Below, in pieces: positions 30,120 through 39,025 of a DNA stretch of 43,002 bases. The number at the start of each line of letters is the position of its first letter. The stretch's first letter is position 1. The DNA comes from Bacillota bacterium (GTDB taxonomy: Bacteria > Bacillota > DTU030 > DUMP01). The notes under the pieces are model-generated. The model did no database searches and was not told where the DNA came from. It was given only the letters and a program-made list of their open reading frames with translations. The translations under genes and the position numbers were made by a program. The stretch is from the NCBI GenBank assembly GCA_030153805.1, contig JASKLG010000004.1, forward strand, positions 1 through 43,002. Reading direction: 5' to 3'.

Positions 30120-31711
30120 TGAAAAACAACCGGTCGCAATCCTTCCTCGGCGGGGCGGCCATCCTAGCCGCGGCCGGAATTATAAGCAAGGTTTTCGGCG
30201 CCGTTTACCGCATTCCGTTGGCGCGCCTCATCGGTGCAGAAGGTATGGGCCTTTACGGCATGGCCTACCCGCTGTACACCATGATTTTGGCTCTTTCGAC
30301 GGCGGGCGTGCCGGTGGCCATATCCAAACTGGTGGCCGAGAAGCTGGCTCAGGAGAAGCTGGGTGAGGCACGGCAGGTTTTCCGCGTAGCCCTAGAAGCC
30401 CTCTTCGCTTCCGGGTTGGCCTTTAGCCTTCTTCTTTTCGGCTTAGTGCACTTTATGGTAGGGCATGGTTTCCTGCGCGATGCCCGTGCCTTCTGGCCGG
30501 TGGTGGCCATCTCTCCGGCCGTTTTTCTGGTGGCAGTGGTGTCGGTTCTCCGCGGCTATTTCCAAGGCCAGCAAAACATGCTGCCGACGGCAGCATCTCA
30601 GGTGCTGGAGCAAATTCTTAGAGCGGGCACGGCGCTCCTTTTGGGTTACCTTCTTATTAGGCGCGGGGTTGAGTTCGCGGCCGCCGGCGCAGCGTTTGGT
30701 GCAGTGACCGGGGCGGCGGGCGCGCTGGCGGTCCTTCTCTGGTATATGAGAAGAGAGGGTCTCACCTTTAGAGAAAGGGTGGAGCCGGGGGCACGCTGGA
30801 AAATCCTGCGTAACGTATTCAGCCTGGCCGTTCCTGTGTCCCTCGCCGGCCTGGTGATGCCCATTATGCAAAACTTGGACGTGATCATCGTCCCGCGCCG
30901 TTTGGAAGCGGCCGGGTACGGCGTTCGCGAGGCAACGGCTCTTTTTGGGCAGCTTTCACAAATGGCGGCCACCTTGATCAATCTTCCTACCATCATAACC
31001 GTGGCCTTGAGTGTGAGCTTGGTGCCGGCCATCTCGGCCGCGGTTGCCGGCGGGGATAAGGCAGTACTTAGGGCGCGTATGGAAACGGCGCTTCGGTTGA
31101 CGGTTCTCCTTGAACTTCCGGCCTTTGTCGGGCTTTTCGTCCTGGCCCGGCCGGTTATGGCGCTTCTTTACGACCTGCCCGCTGCTGGGACGGCGCTCGC
31201 CTCCCTTTCGGCCAGCTGTCTCTTCCTCGGTCTGCATCAGACTACGTCCGGGATTCTGCAGGGTTTAGGCCGTACGGATATCCCTGTGCGCAGCTTGCTG
31301 GTCGGAGCGGCGGTCAAAGTGTTCTTAACTTACGTCCTTACGGCCATTCCCGCCCTCGGCATTCGGGGGGCCGCCTTGGGTACGGTGGCCACCTTCACCG
31401 TGGCTGTGCTTTTTAATTCCCTGGCCATCGATCGGCTGGTCGGTTTTCCCTGGAATACCCGGGAGCTGGTGCTCAAACCCGCTGCAGCCGCCATAATTAT
31501 GGCCGCCTGCGTACAAACCGGATACCGGCTCTTGCTGCCGCTATTGGGGACGAGCCTTGCGACGGTTTCGGCTATCGGGATTGGTGTGGCATCTTACGGA
31601 TTGGCCCTTATCGTCGTTCGCGCTGTGCGCCCAGAGGACCTGGAGCTATTGCCCGGGCCGGTTCGTGCCATTGCCCGGTATCTCCGGGTGCCAAGCCCTG
31701 CAAGGAGGTAA
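30120..31711 (+). CDS. spoVB: SpoVB/MurJ-like polysaccharide (lipid II) flippase family protein
   Basis: MOP-family membrane protein GGAAILAAAGIISKVFGAVYRIPLARLIGAEGMGLYGMAYPLYTM; SD GGGAGAGG before ATG 30120. Confidence 0.88.
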
Positions 31712-31715
31712 GAAA

Positions 31716-33254
31716 ATGGCCAAGATCACTGTGGTCGGACTCGGACCGGCCGGCCTGGACCTGGTTCCACCCCGGTCACGGCAGGCACTGGAGGCGGGCC
31801 CCCTTTATCTCAGAACGGCCAGGCATCCGGCGGCCGAAGAGCTCTTATCTTCCGGCCGCACGGATATACGGAGCTTTGATGATCTTTACGATAAAGCGGA
31901 AAGCTTCGAAGCGCTCTACGCTCAGATAGTATCCGAACTCATTCATGCCGCCGGGAAGGCCGATATCGTCTATGCCGTGCCCGGCCACCCCTTGGTGGCC
32001 GAGGACACGGTGCGCCGCCTGCGGGAGCTGGCTCCGTACTCCGGGGTAGAGCTGGAGATAATCCCGGCGGTGAGCTGCCTCGATACCATCTTCATCTCCC
32101 TCGGCCTCGACCCGGCGGCGGGGCTCGAGGTGCGCGATGCCCTTACCTTTGACAGCAAGCCCCTCAACCCGGCCGTCCCTCTTCTCCTTCTCCAGGTATA
32201 CAGCCGGCTCGTAGCGGGAGATGTTAAGCTGAGGCTCATGGAAGTTTACCCGCCTGAGCATGCCGTAAAGCTGGTACGGGCGGCAGGAGTCCCCGGCGAG
32301 GAGGCCGTCGAGGAGCTTCCCCTCTACGAGCTGGACCACCGGCCCTGCGACCACCTCACCAGCCTGTACGTGCCGCCTATTCCTGCAGCGGAGCCTCACC
32401 GCTACCCGCTGGACCCACTGGTCGAGGTCATGGCTGCTCTGCGCGGCCCACACGGTTGCCCGTGGGATAAGGAACAAACCCATGCACTTCTCCGCCGGTA
32501 CCTCATTGAGGAGTGTTATGAGGTCATTGAAGCTATTGATGAGAACGACATGCATAAACTCCGGGAAGAGTTGGGAGACTTACTTTTACAGGTGGTCTTC
32601 CACGCCCGCTTGGCTGAAGAGACCGGGCACTTCAATATAAACGATGTTATCCAGGGAATTGTGGCCAAGATGATCCGGCGTCACCCGCACGTTTTTGGTG
32701 AGATTCGAGTGAAGGACTCCTCTGAGGTGCTGGCCAACTGGCAGGAGATTAAACGCCGGGAAAAAGAAGAAGCAGGCGAGATCCCAACTGCTTTGGGCGG
32801 TGTGCCGCGTGCTCTGCCGGCACTCCTTCGAGCCTACAAGGTTCAAGGGCGGGCGGCACGGGTGGGTTTCGACTGGCCGAACGTGGAGGGTGCCTGGGAA
32901 AAGGTAAGAGAAGAGATGGAGGAACTGAAGGCGGCCGCTGCCGCCGGCGATAAGACGGCGGTGGAGGAGGAATTAGGAGACCTCCTTTTTGCGGTGGTCA
33001 ACGTGGCACGTTTTCTCAAGGTGGAGCCGGAGCTGGCGCTTGCCACTACCACCCGTAAGTTCGAGGAGCGGTTCGCTTTCATCGAACAAGCCGCCGCTGC
33101 CATGGGGCGACCACTGAACGACCTGACCCTGGATGAGATGGATGCTCTCTGGGAAAAAGCTAAAGGAATGGAAAAACTTTCTTCAGCCCCGCGAAAGCAG
33201 AAGGATATTGGCTTTTCTTGGAGAATAGAAGAACAAGGTGACAGGGACGAATGA
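31716..33254 (+). CDS. mazG: Nucleoside triphosphate pyrophosphohydrolase with N-terminal SAM methylase-like domain (YabN/MazG)
   Basis: N-terminal tetrapyrrole methylase-like domain, C-terminal tandem MazG domains (RGPHGCPWDKEQTHALLRRYLIEECYEVIEAID); AAGGAGG before ATG 31716. Confidence 0.93.
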   Translation: MAKITVVGLGPAGLDLVPPRSRQALEAGPLYLRTARHPAAEELLSSGRTDIRSFDDLYDKAESFEALYAQIVSELIHAAGKADIVYAVPGHPLVAEDTVRRLRELAPYSGVELEIIPAVSCLDTIFISLGLDPAAGLEVRDALTFDSKPLNPAVPLLLLQVYSRLVAGDVKLRLMEVYPPEHAVKLVRAAGVPGEEAVEELPLYELDHRPCDHLTSLYVPPIPAAEPHRYPLDPLVEVMAALRGPHGCPWDKEQTHALLRRYLIEECYEVIEAIDENDMHKLREELGDLLLQVVFHARLAEETGHFNINDVIQGIVAKMIRRHPHVFGEIRVKDSSEVLANWQEIKRREKEEAGEIPTALGGVPRALPALLRAYKVQGRAARVGFDWPNVEGAWEKVREEMEELKAAAAAGDKTAVEEELGDLLFAVVNVARFLKVEPELALATTTRKFEERFAFIEQAAAAMGRPLNDLTLDEMDALWEKAKGMEKLSSAPRKQKDIGFSWRIEEQGDRDE

Positions 33255-33267
33255 GGAGGGATAGTTG

Positions 33268-33543
33268 GTGAACAAATCCGACCTGGTGGGCGTTGTAGCT
33301 GAGAAGAGTGGTCTTACCAAAAAAGACGCGGAAAAAGCCGTAAACGCAGTTTTTGACGCCGTAACTGAAGCTCTAGCTGCCGGCGAGAAAGTGCAGGTAG
33401 TTGGTTTCGGCACCTTCGAGGTCCGGGAACGGGCCGCCCGTAAGGGCCGCAATCCGCAGACGGGAGAGGAAATCGAAATTGCTGCGGCCAAGCTCCCGGT
33501 GTTTAAGGCAGGAAAAGGGCTGCGGGAGACGGTCAGTAAGTAA
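33268..33543 (+). CDS. DNA-binding protein HU
   Basis: [36 protein letters not shown]...[12 protein letters not shown]. Confidence 0.95.
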   Translation: MNKSDLVGVVAEKSGLTKKDAEKAVNAVFDAVTEALAAGEKVQVVGFGTFEVRERAARKGRNPQTGEEIEIAAAKLPVFKAGKGLRETVSK

Positions 33544-33559
33544 CCTGGAATTTAGTCTT

Positions 33560-33581
33560 AAGGCGGCCGTGCGGCCGCCTT
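33560..33581 (+). terminator. Terminator after HU gene
   Basis: AAGGCGGCC-GTGC-GGCCGCCTT followed by a short T-rich run. Confidence 0.6.
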
Positions 33582-33616
33582 ATTGCATCAAGCGACGAAC
33601 CTGGAGGAGGCTTTCG

Positions 33617-33898
33617 ATGCGCCTCGACAAATTTCTAAAAGTGGCGCGTCTGGTGAAAAGGCGCACTTTAGCTAAAGAGGTATCTGATCAGGGCAGGATT
33701 CTCATCAACGGGCGGGTGGCCAAGCCGGCGAGCGAGGTCAAGAGCGGGGATACCCTTGAGCTCACCTGGGGCGGCCGGCGAGTCACGGTAGAAGTGCTGG
33801 CGACGCCCGAAACTGTGCCTGCTGCTGAAGCGAAAAACTTGTACCGCGTAATTAAAGAAGAACCGCTCGGTACCGGACAGGCGCCGGAGGGGGAGTAA
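33617..33898 (+). CDS. rqcP: S4-domain RNA-binding protein RqcP/YabO
   Basis: MRLDKFLKVARLVKRRTLAKEVSDQGRILINGRVAKPASEVKSGDTLEL; synteny. Confidence 0.9.
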   Translation: MRLDKFLKVARLVKRRTLAKEVSDQGRILINGRVAKPASEVKSGDTLELTWGGRRVTVEVLATPETVPAAEAKNLYRVIKEEPLGTGQAPEGE

Positions 33899-33953
33899 GC
33901 GTAAACACAGCCGACCATACTAAAGGCAAGGAAGCTCTAAGGGGGTTCTAACT

Positions 33954-34937
33954 ATGATCCGGAACCGCCGTTTTCTTGTCTTGGTGATTTTCTTTCTGCT
34001 GGCGGCCGCTTCGGGATGCCTGCGCCGCCCCCAGCAGTCTCCTCTTCCGTCGCCGGAGAAAAAGCCACAGGCTACAGGGCCGGTGGAAGTGGCCCGTTCA
34101 GGGCGCGAGCCGACGCTGTCCCTCTACGATAACCAGACCGGGCAGCGCCTTAGCATTAAACTTGAAGACTATGTGGCCGGTGTGGTGGCCGCGGAAATGA
34201 ATCCTAAGTGGCCGGTGAATGCTTTGGCGGCACAAGCCATCCTTGCGCGGACCTTCACTCTACAGGAATTGGAAAGTAAAGGCGGCACGCGTGCCTTACA
34301 CGGTACCGACGTTTCGACCAAAGTGGAAGAATTTCAAGCCTACGATCCAACCCGCATAAATGATAACGTGCGCCGCGCGGTAGAGATGACCCGTGGCGAA
34401 GTGGCCACCTATGGCGGCAAGTTCATCCGCGCTTGGTTCAGCGCCTATGCCGGCCCGCGTACAGCTGTGGCTAAGGAAGGCTTGGCTTTCAAAGAACCCG
34501 AGCCGCCTTACATTCAAAGCGTGAAAAGTCCGGGCGTTCGGTACGCTCCGCCGGATGATAAGAACTGGACCGTAACCTTTACCCGTTCGGAAATAGAGGC
34601 CGCTCTAGCCAAGATGGGCCTTAAGCCGGGTGGGGGGAACACGGTAAGCATAGTAGAACGCGGCCCTACCGGGCGCGCCGTGACCCTTAATGTGTACGGA
34701 ACAAAGGTTAACGGTGCGGATTTTCGGGTGGCCATCGGCAACACGCGGCTCAAGTCCATTCTCATCGACGACATCACAACGAGTGGGGACCGGGTTGCGT
34801 TCCGCGGACGAGGTTACGGTCACGGGGTGGGCATGTGCCAGTGGGGTGCTTATGCGATGGCCAAGGAAGGCAAAAGTCCGGAGGATATCATTCGCTACTT
34901 TTTCAAAGGAGTCAGAGTCGAACGGCTGTACCGTTAG
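33954..34937 (+). CDS. spoIID: SpoIID/LytB-domain protein (stage II sporulation protein D-like)
   Basis: LEDYVAGVVAAEMNPKWPVNALAAQAILARTFTLQELESKGG...GRGYGHGVGMCQWGAYAMAKEG. Confidence 0.9.
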   Translation: MIRNRRFLVLVIFFLLAAASGCLRRPQQSPLPSPEKKPQATGPVEVARSGREPTLSLYDNQTGQRLSIKLEDYVAGVVAAEMNPKWPVNALAAQAILARTFTLQELESKGGTRALHGTDVSTKVEEFQAYDPTRINDNVRRAVEMTRGEVATYGGKFIRAWFSAYAGPRTAVAKEGLAFKEPEPPYIQSVKSPGVRYAPPDDKNWTVTFTRSEIEAALAKMGLKPGGGNTVSIVERGPTGRAVTLNVYGTKVNGADFRVAIGNTRLKSILIDDITTSGDRVAFRGRGYGHGVGMCQWGAYAMAKEGKSPEDIIRYFFKGVRVERLYR

Positions 34938-34974
34938 TATTCGGGGCAGCTGCAACTTCAGCCAAGGTTTTTTC

Positions 34975-35017
34975 GGGTCCCAGGGGTTATTTGCGAGACA
35001 CCCTGGGCCCTGCTGTT
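34975..35017 (+). terminator. Terminator-like hairpin after spoIID
   Basis: GGGTCCCAGGG-N15-CCCTGGGCCC-TGCTGTTTT. Confidence 0.5.
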
Positions 35018-35036
35018 TTAAGACTGTTTTCTGCCT

Positions 35037-35066
35037 GTCATGCCGCGTGATCACCACGCATATCAT
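35037..35066 (+). promoter_or_regulatory. Sigma-E-type promoter of yabPQ
   Basis: GTCATGCC-N14-CATATCAT resembles sigma-E consensus; yabP/yabQ are mother-cell genes. Confidence 0.55.
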
Positions 35067-35135
35067 ATATAGAAATGAAATGGAATCTTAACACCCGGTC
35101 CGGCGCGAACACCGAGCGGCGGGGGAGGGAAGAAT

Positions 35136-35411
35136 ATGGACCTTAGAAATGAGGAACATCGTATCATATTACTCAACCGGGAAAAGTTGGAGGTCAGCGG
35201 CGTCCGTGGCGTGGCCAGTTTCAACGATAGGGGAATTGTTCTCGAAACTAACATGGGAATCCTTCGTTGCAAGGGTCAGGGGTTGCACATCAAACAGCTC
35301 AGCCTCGAGCAGGGCAGAGTGGAGGTTGAAGGCGAAATCGCCGGCCTGGAGTACGGGGAGACAGAGGAAGAAAGAAAAAGCAAAGGAATCCTAGCACGCC
35401 TTCTGAAATGA
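35136..35411 (+). CDS. yabP: Sporulation protein YabP
   Basis: LRNEEHRIILLNREKLEVSGVRGVASFNDRGIVLETNMGILRCKGQGLHIKQLSLEQGRVEVEGEIAGLEY; YabP/YqfC family. Confidence 0.92.
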   Translation: MDLRNEEHRIILLNREKLEVSGVRGVASFNDRGIVLETNMGILRCKGQGLHIKQLSLEQGRVEVEGEIAGLEYGETEEERKSKGILARLLK

Positions 35412-35426
35412 GGGGAGAGGTGAGGC

Positions 35427-35903
35427 GTGCCCGAGAGCGAACTTGCCACCCTGGGCTGGACTTTGGCCTGCGGAGCCGGTTTGGGTTTGCTTTTCGACCT
35501 TTGGCGGGCCTACCGCGCCGTTCTAAGTCCGGGTTGGATCATAACTTCTTTAGGCGACCTCATTTATTGGGCTTTGTCGGCTTTGCTGGTGGCCGGGTCT
35601 TTACTCATCATCAACTACGGGCAGGTCCGCATGTATATTTTTCTCAGCCTCGGGCTGGGTTTCTTCAGTTATCAAGTCCTCCTGAGCCCCTTTCTGCGCC
35701 GGCCTATGCGCCATTTGGTGCGCCTATCCTACCGTTGGGCAGAGAGAGTGTTACGTGTTCTTACCCTGCCCATCTGGTTACCGGCAGCTGTTGGGCTGTG
35801 TTTCGGCAGGGGGGTCACGGCGGGAAGCCGGCGGGTAGTAAGAAAACTCGCCCGGCTGGCGAAAAGAAAAATCGAATTAATTCGGCCTAAAAAGAAGCCT
35901 TGA
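35427..35903 (+). CDS. yabQ: Spore cortex biosynthesis protein YabQ
   Basis: Multi-pass membrane protein with YabQ pattern (GLGLLFDLWRAYRAVL...GDLIYWALSALLVAGSLLIINYGQVRMYIFLSLGLGFFSYQ), follows yabP. Confidence 0.88.
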   Translation: MPESELATLGWTLACGAGLGLLFDLWRAYRAVLSPGWIITSLGDLIYWALSALLVAGSLLIINYGQVRMYIFLSLGLGFFSYQVLLSPFLRRPMRHLVRLSYRWAERVLRVLTLPIWLPAAVGLCFGRGVTAGSRRVVRKLARLAKRKIELIRPKKKP

Positions 35904-35974
35904 ACAGAAGGAAAAACGCCGCCGCTGCCGAAAAAGACAAGAACAAGGCTTAGTGAAAGACGAAGCGGCGTGAG

Positions 35975-36340
35975 GTGAAAAAGGTGGCATTTGCGCTCCG
36001 GAGCAGGCCGAGGCCTAGAGCCCTTGATGTACCTTGGCAGAAGAAATCCAGAAGGAAAAGAAAGTTTAGCTGGACCAAGGCCGTCCTCTTGAGCCTTGTG
36101 CTTTACTTCGCTTACTCGTCTTCTAAGCAGGTGCAACTGGCGCTTGAACTTCGGGCAAAACTAGACCGGGTGAACAAGGAAATTGTTGCTACCCAGCAGC
36201 GAACGGAAGAACTGCGCCGGGAAATAGAGTACCTTAAGAGCGATGCCTATGTAGAAAAAGTGGCCCGCGAAGAACTCGGTTTGGTAAAACCGGGAGAGAT
36301 CATTTTTATGCCCGCCGCAAAGCCGGATAAAAACCGTTGA
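35975..36340 (+). CDS. divIC: Septum formation initiator DivIC/FtsB family
   Basis: Single TM plus coiled coil and YVEKVAREELGLVKPGEIIF signature. Confidence 0.88.
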   Translation: MKKVAFALRSRPRPRALDVPWQKKSRRKRKFSWTKAVLLSLVLYFAYSSSKQVQLALELRAKLDRVNKEIVATQQRTEELRREIEYLKSDAYVEKVAREELGLVKPGEIIFMPAAKPDKNR

Positions 36341-36366
36341 CAGAAAAAAGGGTTGACAGTTATAAT
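36337..36366 (+). promoter_or_regulatory. Consensus sigma-A promoter of yabR, overlapping divIC stop
   Basis: TTGACA-N18-TATAAT; a second TTGACA lies at 36353-36358. Confidence 0.8.
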
Positions 36367-36406
36367 ATTTCTGTTGGAGACAATATTAAGGAGGAAAGGC
36401 TCGCGC

Positions 36407-36808
36407 ATGGCTTTGGAGGTAGGCAACATTGTCGAAGGCGTTGTCACGGGTATCACGCATTTCGGTGCCTTCGTTACGTTGCCGGGTGGTCAGACGGGAC
36501 TCGTGCACATTTCTGAAGTAGCGGACGCTTACGTTCGGGATGTTAAGGATTATCTCAAGGAAAACGACAGGGTAAAAGTTAAGATTATCAGTCTGGACAA
36601 AAACGGTAAGATCGGTCTTTCTATTCGCCAGGTTACGCACGAGGGTCCGCGCCGCCGCCATCGCGATGCGCGGCAAGCGAACTTGAGTTTTGAAGACAAA
36701 CTGGCCCGGTTTTTGAAAGAGAGCGACGAGCGGCAGTCGGATCTGCGCCGCAGCGCCGAGGAAAAGCGCGGGGGCAGGGGGAGCCGCCGCGGGCCGGAAA
36801 TCTGGTAG
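36407..36808 (+). CDS. yabR: S1-domain RNA-binding protein YabR
   Basis: MALEVGNIVEGVVTGITHFGAFVTLPGGQTGLVHISEVADAYVRDVKDYL; S1 domain; synteny. Confidence 0.92.
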   Translation: MALEVGNIVEGVVTGITHFGAFVTLPGGQTGLVHISEVADAYVRDVKDYLKENDRVKVKIISLDKNGKIGLSIRQVTHEGPRRRHRDARQANLSFEDKLARFLKESDERQSDLRRSAEEKRGGRGSRRGPEIW

Positions 36809-36834
36809 GCCGGGCCGGCGAAAAAGGCGAGTGG

Positions 36835-36861
36835 GGCATCCCGGTAGCAGGGATGCCTTTT
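36835..36861 (+). terminator. Terminator after yabR
   Basis: GGCATCCC-N7-GGGATGCC-TTTT. Confidence 0.8.
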
Positions 36862-36888
36862 CTGCTTTTAATGAGGAGGTACATTAAG

Positions 36889-37794
36889 ATGCGGTTTGCG
36901 GCCATCGATATCGGAACTAATTCTACACGGCTTCTTGTGGCAGAAAAGGCCGATGACAGCCTCAGAACGGTGTGTCATGAACTGGCGACCACCCGGCTGG
37001 GCCAAGGGCTGGGGCAGAGCAACATTTTGCTGCCGGAAGCCCAGGAGCGCACGGTGCGGGCGGTAGCCCAATTCTTGGACCTGGCGCGCTCTTTGGGCGC
37101 GACCCGGTTTCGCCTTTTTGCTACAAGTGCCGTGCGCGATGCAGCCAATCAGGAGGAGTTTTTGCGCCGCGTAGAGGTCGCAACGGGATGGAAGCCGGAG
37201 GTACTCAGCGGTGAGGACGAAGCCTACCTAAGCTACCTCGGGGCCACGCGCGCCTTGGGCCTTAAGGGATTGGTCCTCGTTATCGATGTGGGCGGAGGAA
37301 GCACGGAGTTTATTTGGGGCGCAGGGAGCGAGCTCTATGCGGTACACAGCTTAAAGATAGGCGCCGTCCGCCTCACAGAAGTTTACTTCAAGTCGGACCC
37401 GCCGTCGGAGGAGGAATGGTCTGCCTTGGTAAGAGCGGTGGGCCGGGCCCTGGCTCCGCTCAGGGCGCACTGGCGAGGCCGAACGGGGCAGGCTGTGGCC
37501 GTAGGCGGTACGGCCACCACTTTGGCCGCGGTGGCGCAAGGCCTGTCTTCGTACTGCCCGGAGAAGGTCCAGGGGTACTACCTTTCGGCAGAAAAGGTTA
37601 GGGCTCTGGCGGAAAGGTTGGCGGCGCTTTCCATTAGAGAAAGGGAGCAGATCGTTGGGATTCCGGCCGCACGGGCGGACATCATTGCGGCCGGAGCCGG
37701 TATCTTGGCCGTGGCCGTAGATGAACTCGCCCTAAGCGGCATTACCGTAAGCGACGCAGACCTGCTCCTGGGGTCGCTCTATTCTATAGCCTGA
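36889..37794 (+). CDS. ppx: Ppx/GppA exopolyphosphatase family protein
   Basis: MRFAAIDIGTNSTRLLVAEKADDSLRTVCHELATTRLGQGL...VIDVGGGSTEFIWG. Confidence 0.92.
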   Translation: MRFAAIDIGTNSTRLLVAEKADDSLRTVCHELATTRLGQGLGQSNILLPEAQERTVRAVAQFLDLARSLGATRFRLFATSAVRDAANQEEFLRRVEVATGWKPEVLSGEDEAYLSYLGATRALGLKGLVLVIDVGGGSTEFIWGAGSELYAVHSLKIGAVRLTEVYFKSDPPSEEEWSALVRAVGRALAPLRAHWRGRTGQAVAVGGTATTLAAVAQGLSSYCPEKVQGYYLSAEKVRALAERLAALSIREREQIVGIPAARADIIAAGAGILAVAVDELALSGITVSDADLLLGSLYSIA

Positions 37795-37875
37795 TGAGCG
37801 TGATTTCTGTCCGGCCGGGAGGACAAAGCATAGCCTTGGGCCGTTTTGGAAACCCTAAGGCAGGGTGACGAAATA

Positions 37876-38007
37876 GTGGAGGAGAAAAACATTACTAAGC
37901 CGAAGGAGAAGCGCCAGCTGGTTGGAGTGCGCAAGGAAGACCTAGACCGCCTCCGTGGCCGGCGCCGAATTTATGATCCTGAACGCGGGCCGGAAAACAA
38001 AAGCTAA
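37876..38007 (+). CDS. Small basic hypothetical protein (43 aa)
   Basis: Below ORF-track cutoff: VEEKNITKPKEKRQLVGVRKEDLDRLRGRRRIYDPERGPENKS; GTG start, weak AGGGTGA site; charged repetitive composition. Confidence 0.4.
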   Translation: MEEKNITKPKEKRQLVGVRKEDLDRLRGRRRIYDPERGPENKS

Positions 38008-38069
38008 ATTCGCCTAAGGGCTTATAAACTTTCGGGTTTTGGCACAAGCTAGCAACGGAGGTGAAACGC

Positions 38070-38477
38070 ATGCCAGACGAAAAACAGGCCGGTGAGGGAG
38101 GCAACAATCAAGTGCTTCGCCATGACCGGGACATGGAAGGAGTAGGTTCTTGGGTCAGCCACATCGTGCGCTTTGTTGTTTCGGCGCTGGTGCTCATGCT
38201 GGTGGGTTATATTGTTCCTGGTTTCAGCCGTTTGACCTTTGGCACCGCGCTCCTGGCGGCCGTCGTGATTGCGCTCATCGGGTACGTAATTGAAGCCATC
38301 GGCGGCCGGCAGGTTTCGCCATACGGGCATGGGATAGTCGGGTTCATTGTTTCCGCCATAGTTATCTACGCGGCGCAATTTGTGGTACCCGGTCTAAGGG
38401 TAACCATCCTGGGTGCCCTGTTGGGAGCCTTCGTCATCGGCATCGTCGATATGTTTGTACCGACGAAGGTCAGATAG
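38070..38477 (+). CDS. Phage holin family (YvlD-like) membrane protein
   Basis: Four hydrophobic segments: IVRFVVSALVLMLVGYIVPGFSRLTFGTALLAAVVIALIGYVIEAI; SD GGAGGTG before ATG 38070. Confidence 0.75.
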   Translation: MPDEKQAGEGGNNQVLRHDRDMEGVGSWVSHIVRFVVSALVLMLVGYIVPGFSRLTFGTALLAAVVIALIGYVIEAIGGRQVSPYGHGIVGFIVSAIVIYAAQFVVPGLRVTILGALLGAFVIGIVDMFVPTKVR

Positions 38478-38482
38478 ACGCA

Positions 38483-38516
38483 GCGGGTCCGGCAGAAGCC
38501 GGGCCCGCAAAATTTT
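38483..38516 (+). terminator. Terminator after holin-like gene
   Basis: GCGGGTCCGGC-AGAA-GCCGGGCCCGC-AAAATTTT. Confidence 0.65.
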
Positions 38517-38517
38517 C

Positions 38518-38546
38518 TTGACGGGCATCTGCTCCAAATGTATAAT
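38518..38546 (+). promoter_or_regulatory. Sigma-A promoter of thiamine operon
   Basis: TTGACG-N17-TATAAT. Confidence 0.85.
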
Positions 38547-38552
38547 GGGAGC

Positions 38553-38640
38553 AAAAGGGGAGCTGGAAATGTCCGGCTGAGAGGGGACCGGTGGGTCCCG
38601 ACCCTGTAACCTGATCTGGGTAATGCCAGCGTAGGGACCA
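38553..38640 (+). promoter_or_regulatory. TPP (THI element) riboswitch
   Basis: GGGGAGCTGGAAATGTCCGGCTGAGAGGGGACC...GACCCTGTAACCTGATCTGGGTAATGCCAGCGTAGGGA: canonical conserved core. Confidence 0.97.
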
Positions 38641-38663
38641 TAAGCTAATTGCCGAGGGCCTTG

Positions 38664-38698
38664 AAGCTGCCTTGCCCGGAAAAGGTAAGGCAGCTTTT
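38664..38698 (+). terminator. Terminator (expression platform) of TPP riboswitch
   Basis: AAGCTGCCTT-N13-AAGGCAGCTT-TT. Confidence 0.85.
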
Positions 38699-38730
38699 GT
38701 TTAGTCTATTTAGAAAAGGAGAGCGATAGA

Positions 38731-39021
38731 ATGCCGGTAGTTAACGTGGCTTTGGAGGTTCTGCCGGTGGTGCCGGAAGAGCGCCTGTATCCGGTAGTGG
38801 ACAAGGTAATCGAACTTATTCAAGCTTCCGGTGTGAAGTACGAAGTTGGTCCCATGGAAACCACCATGGAAGGCGAACTGGACGAACTACTCGAACTCGT
38901 TAAGAGGGCTCAGGAGCTCTGTATTAAAGAGGGGGCAGCACGCGTTGTTTCCCTGGTCAAAATTGACTACAAGCCGGAAGGCGTTACCATGGCCGAAAAG
39001 GTCGGCAAATACCGGCGGTAA
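38731..39021 (+). CDS. Thiamine-binding protein family (MTH1187/YkoF-like)
   Basis: VVNVALEVLPVVPEERLYPVVDKVIELIQASGVKYEVGPMETTMEGELDELLELVKRAQELCIKEGAARVVSLVKIDYKPEG. Confidence 0.9.
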   Translation: MPVVNVALEVLPVVPEERLYPVVDKVIELIQASGVKYEVGPMETTMEGELDELLELVKRAQELCIKEGAARVVSLVKIDYKPEGVTMAEKVGKYRR

Positions 39022-39025
39022 CTGG

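Noticed and set aside
37790-37876. Possible hammerhead ribozyme (CTGATGAG ... GACGAAATA)
   Set aside because: The core-like words are present but stem II/III pairing between them does not form (GCGTGA vs GGTGAC); the TGATGA is the ppx stop region. Also compared with c-di-GMP-I riboswitch: the 5' half of the aptamer is missing.
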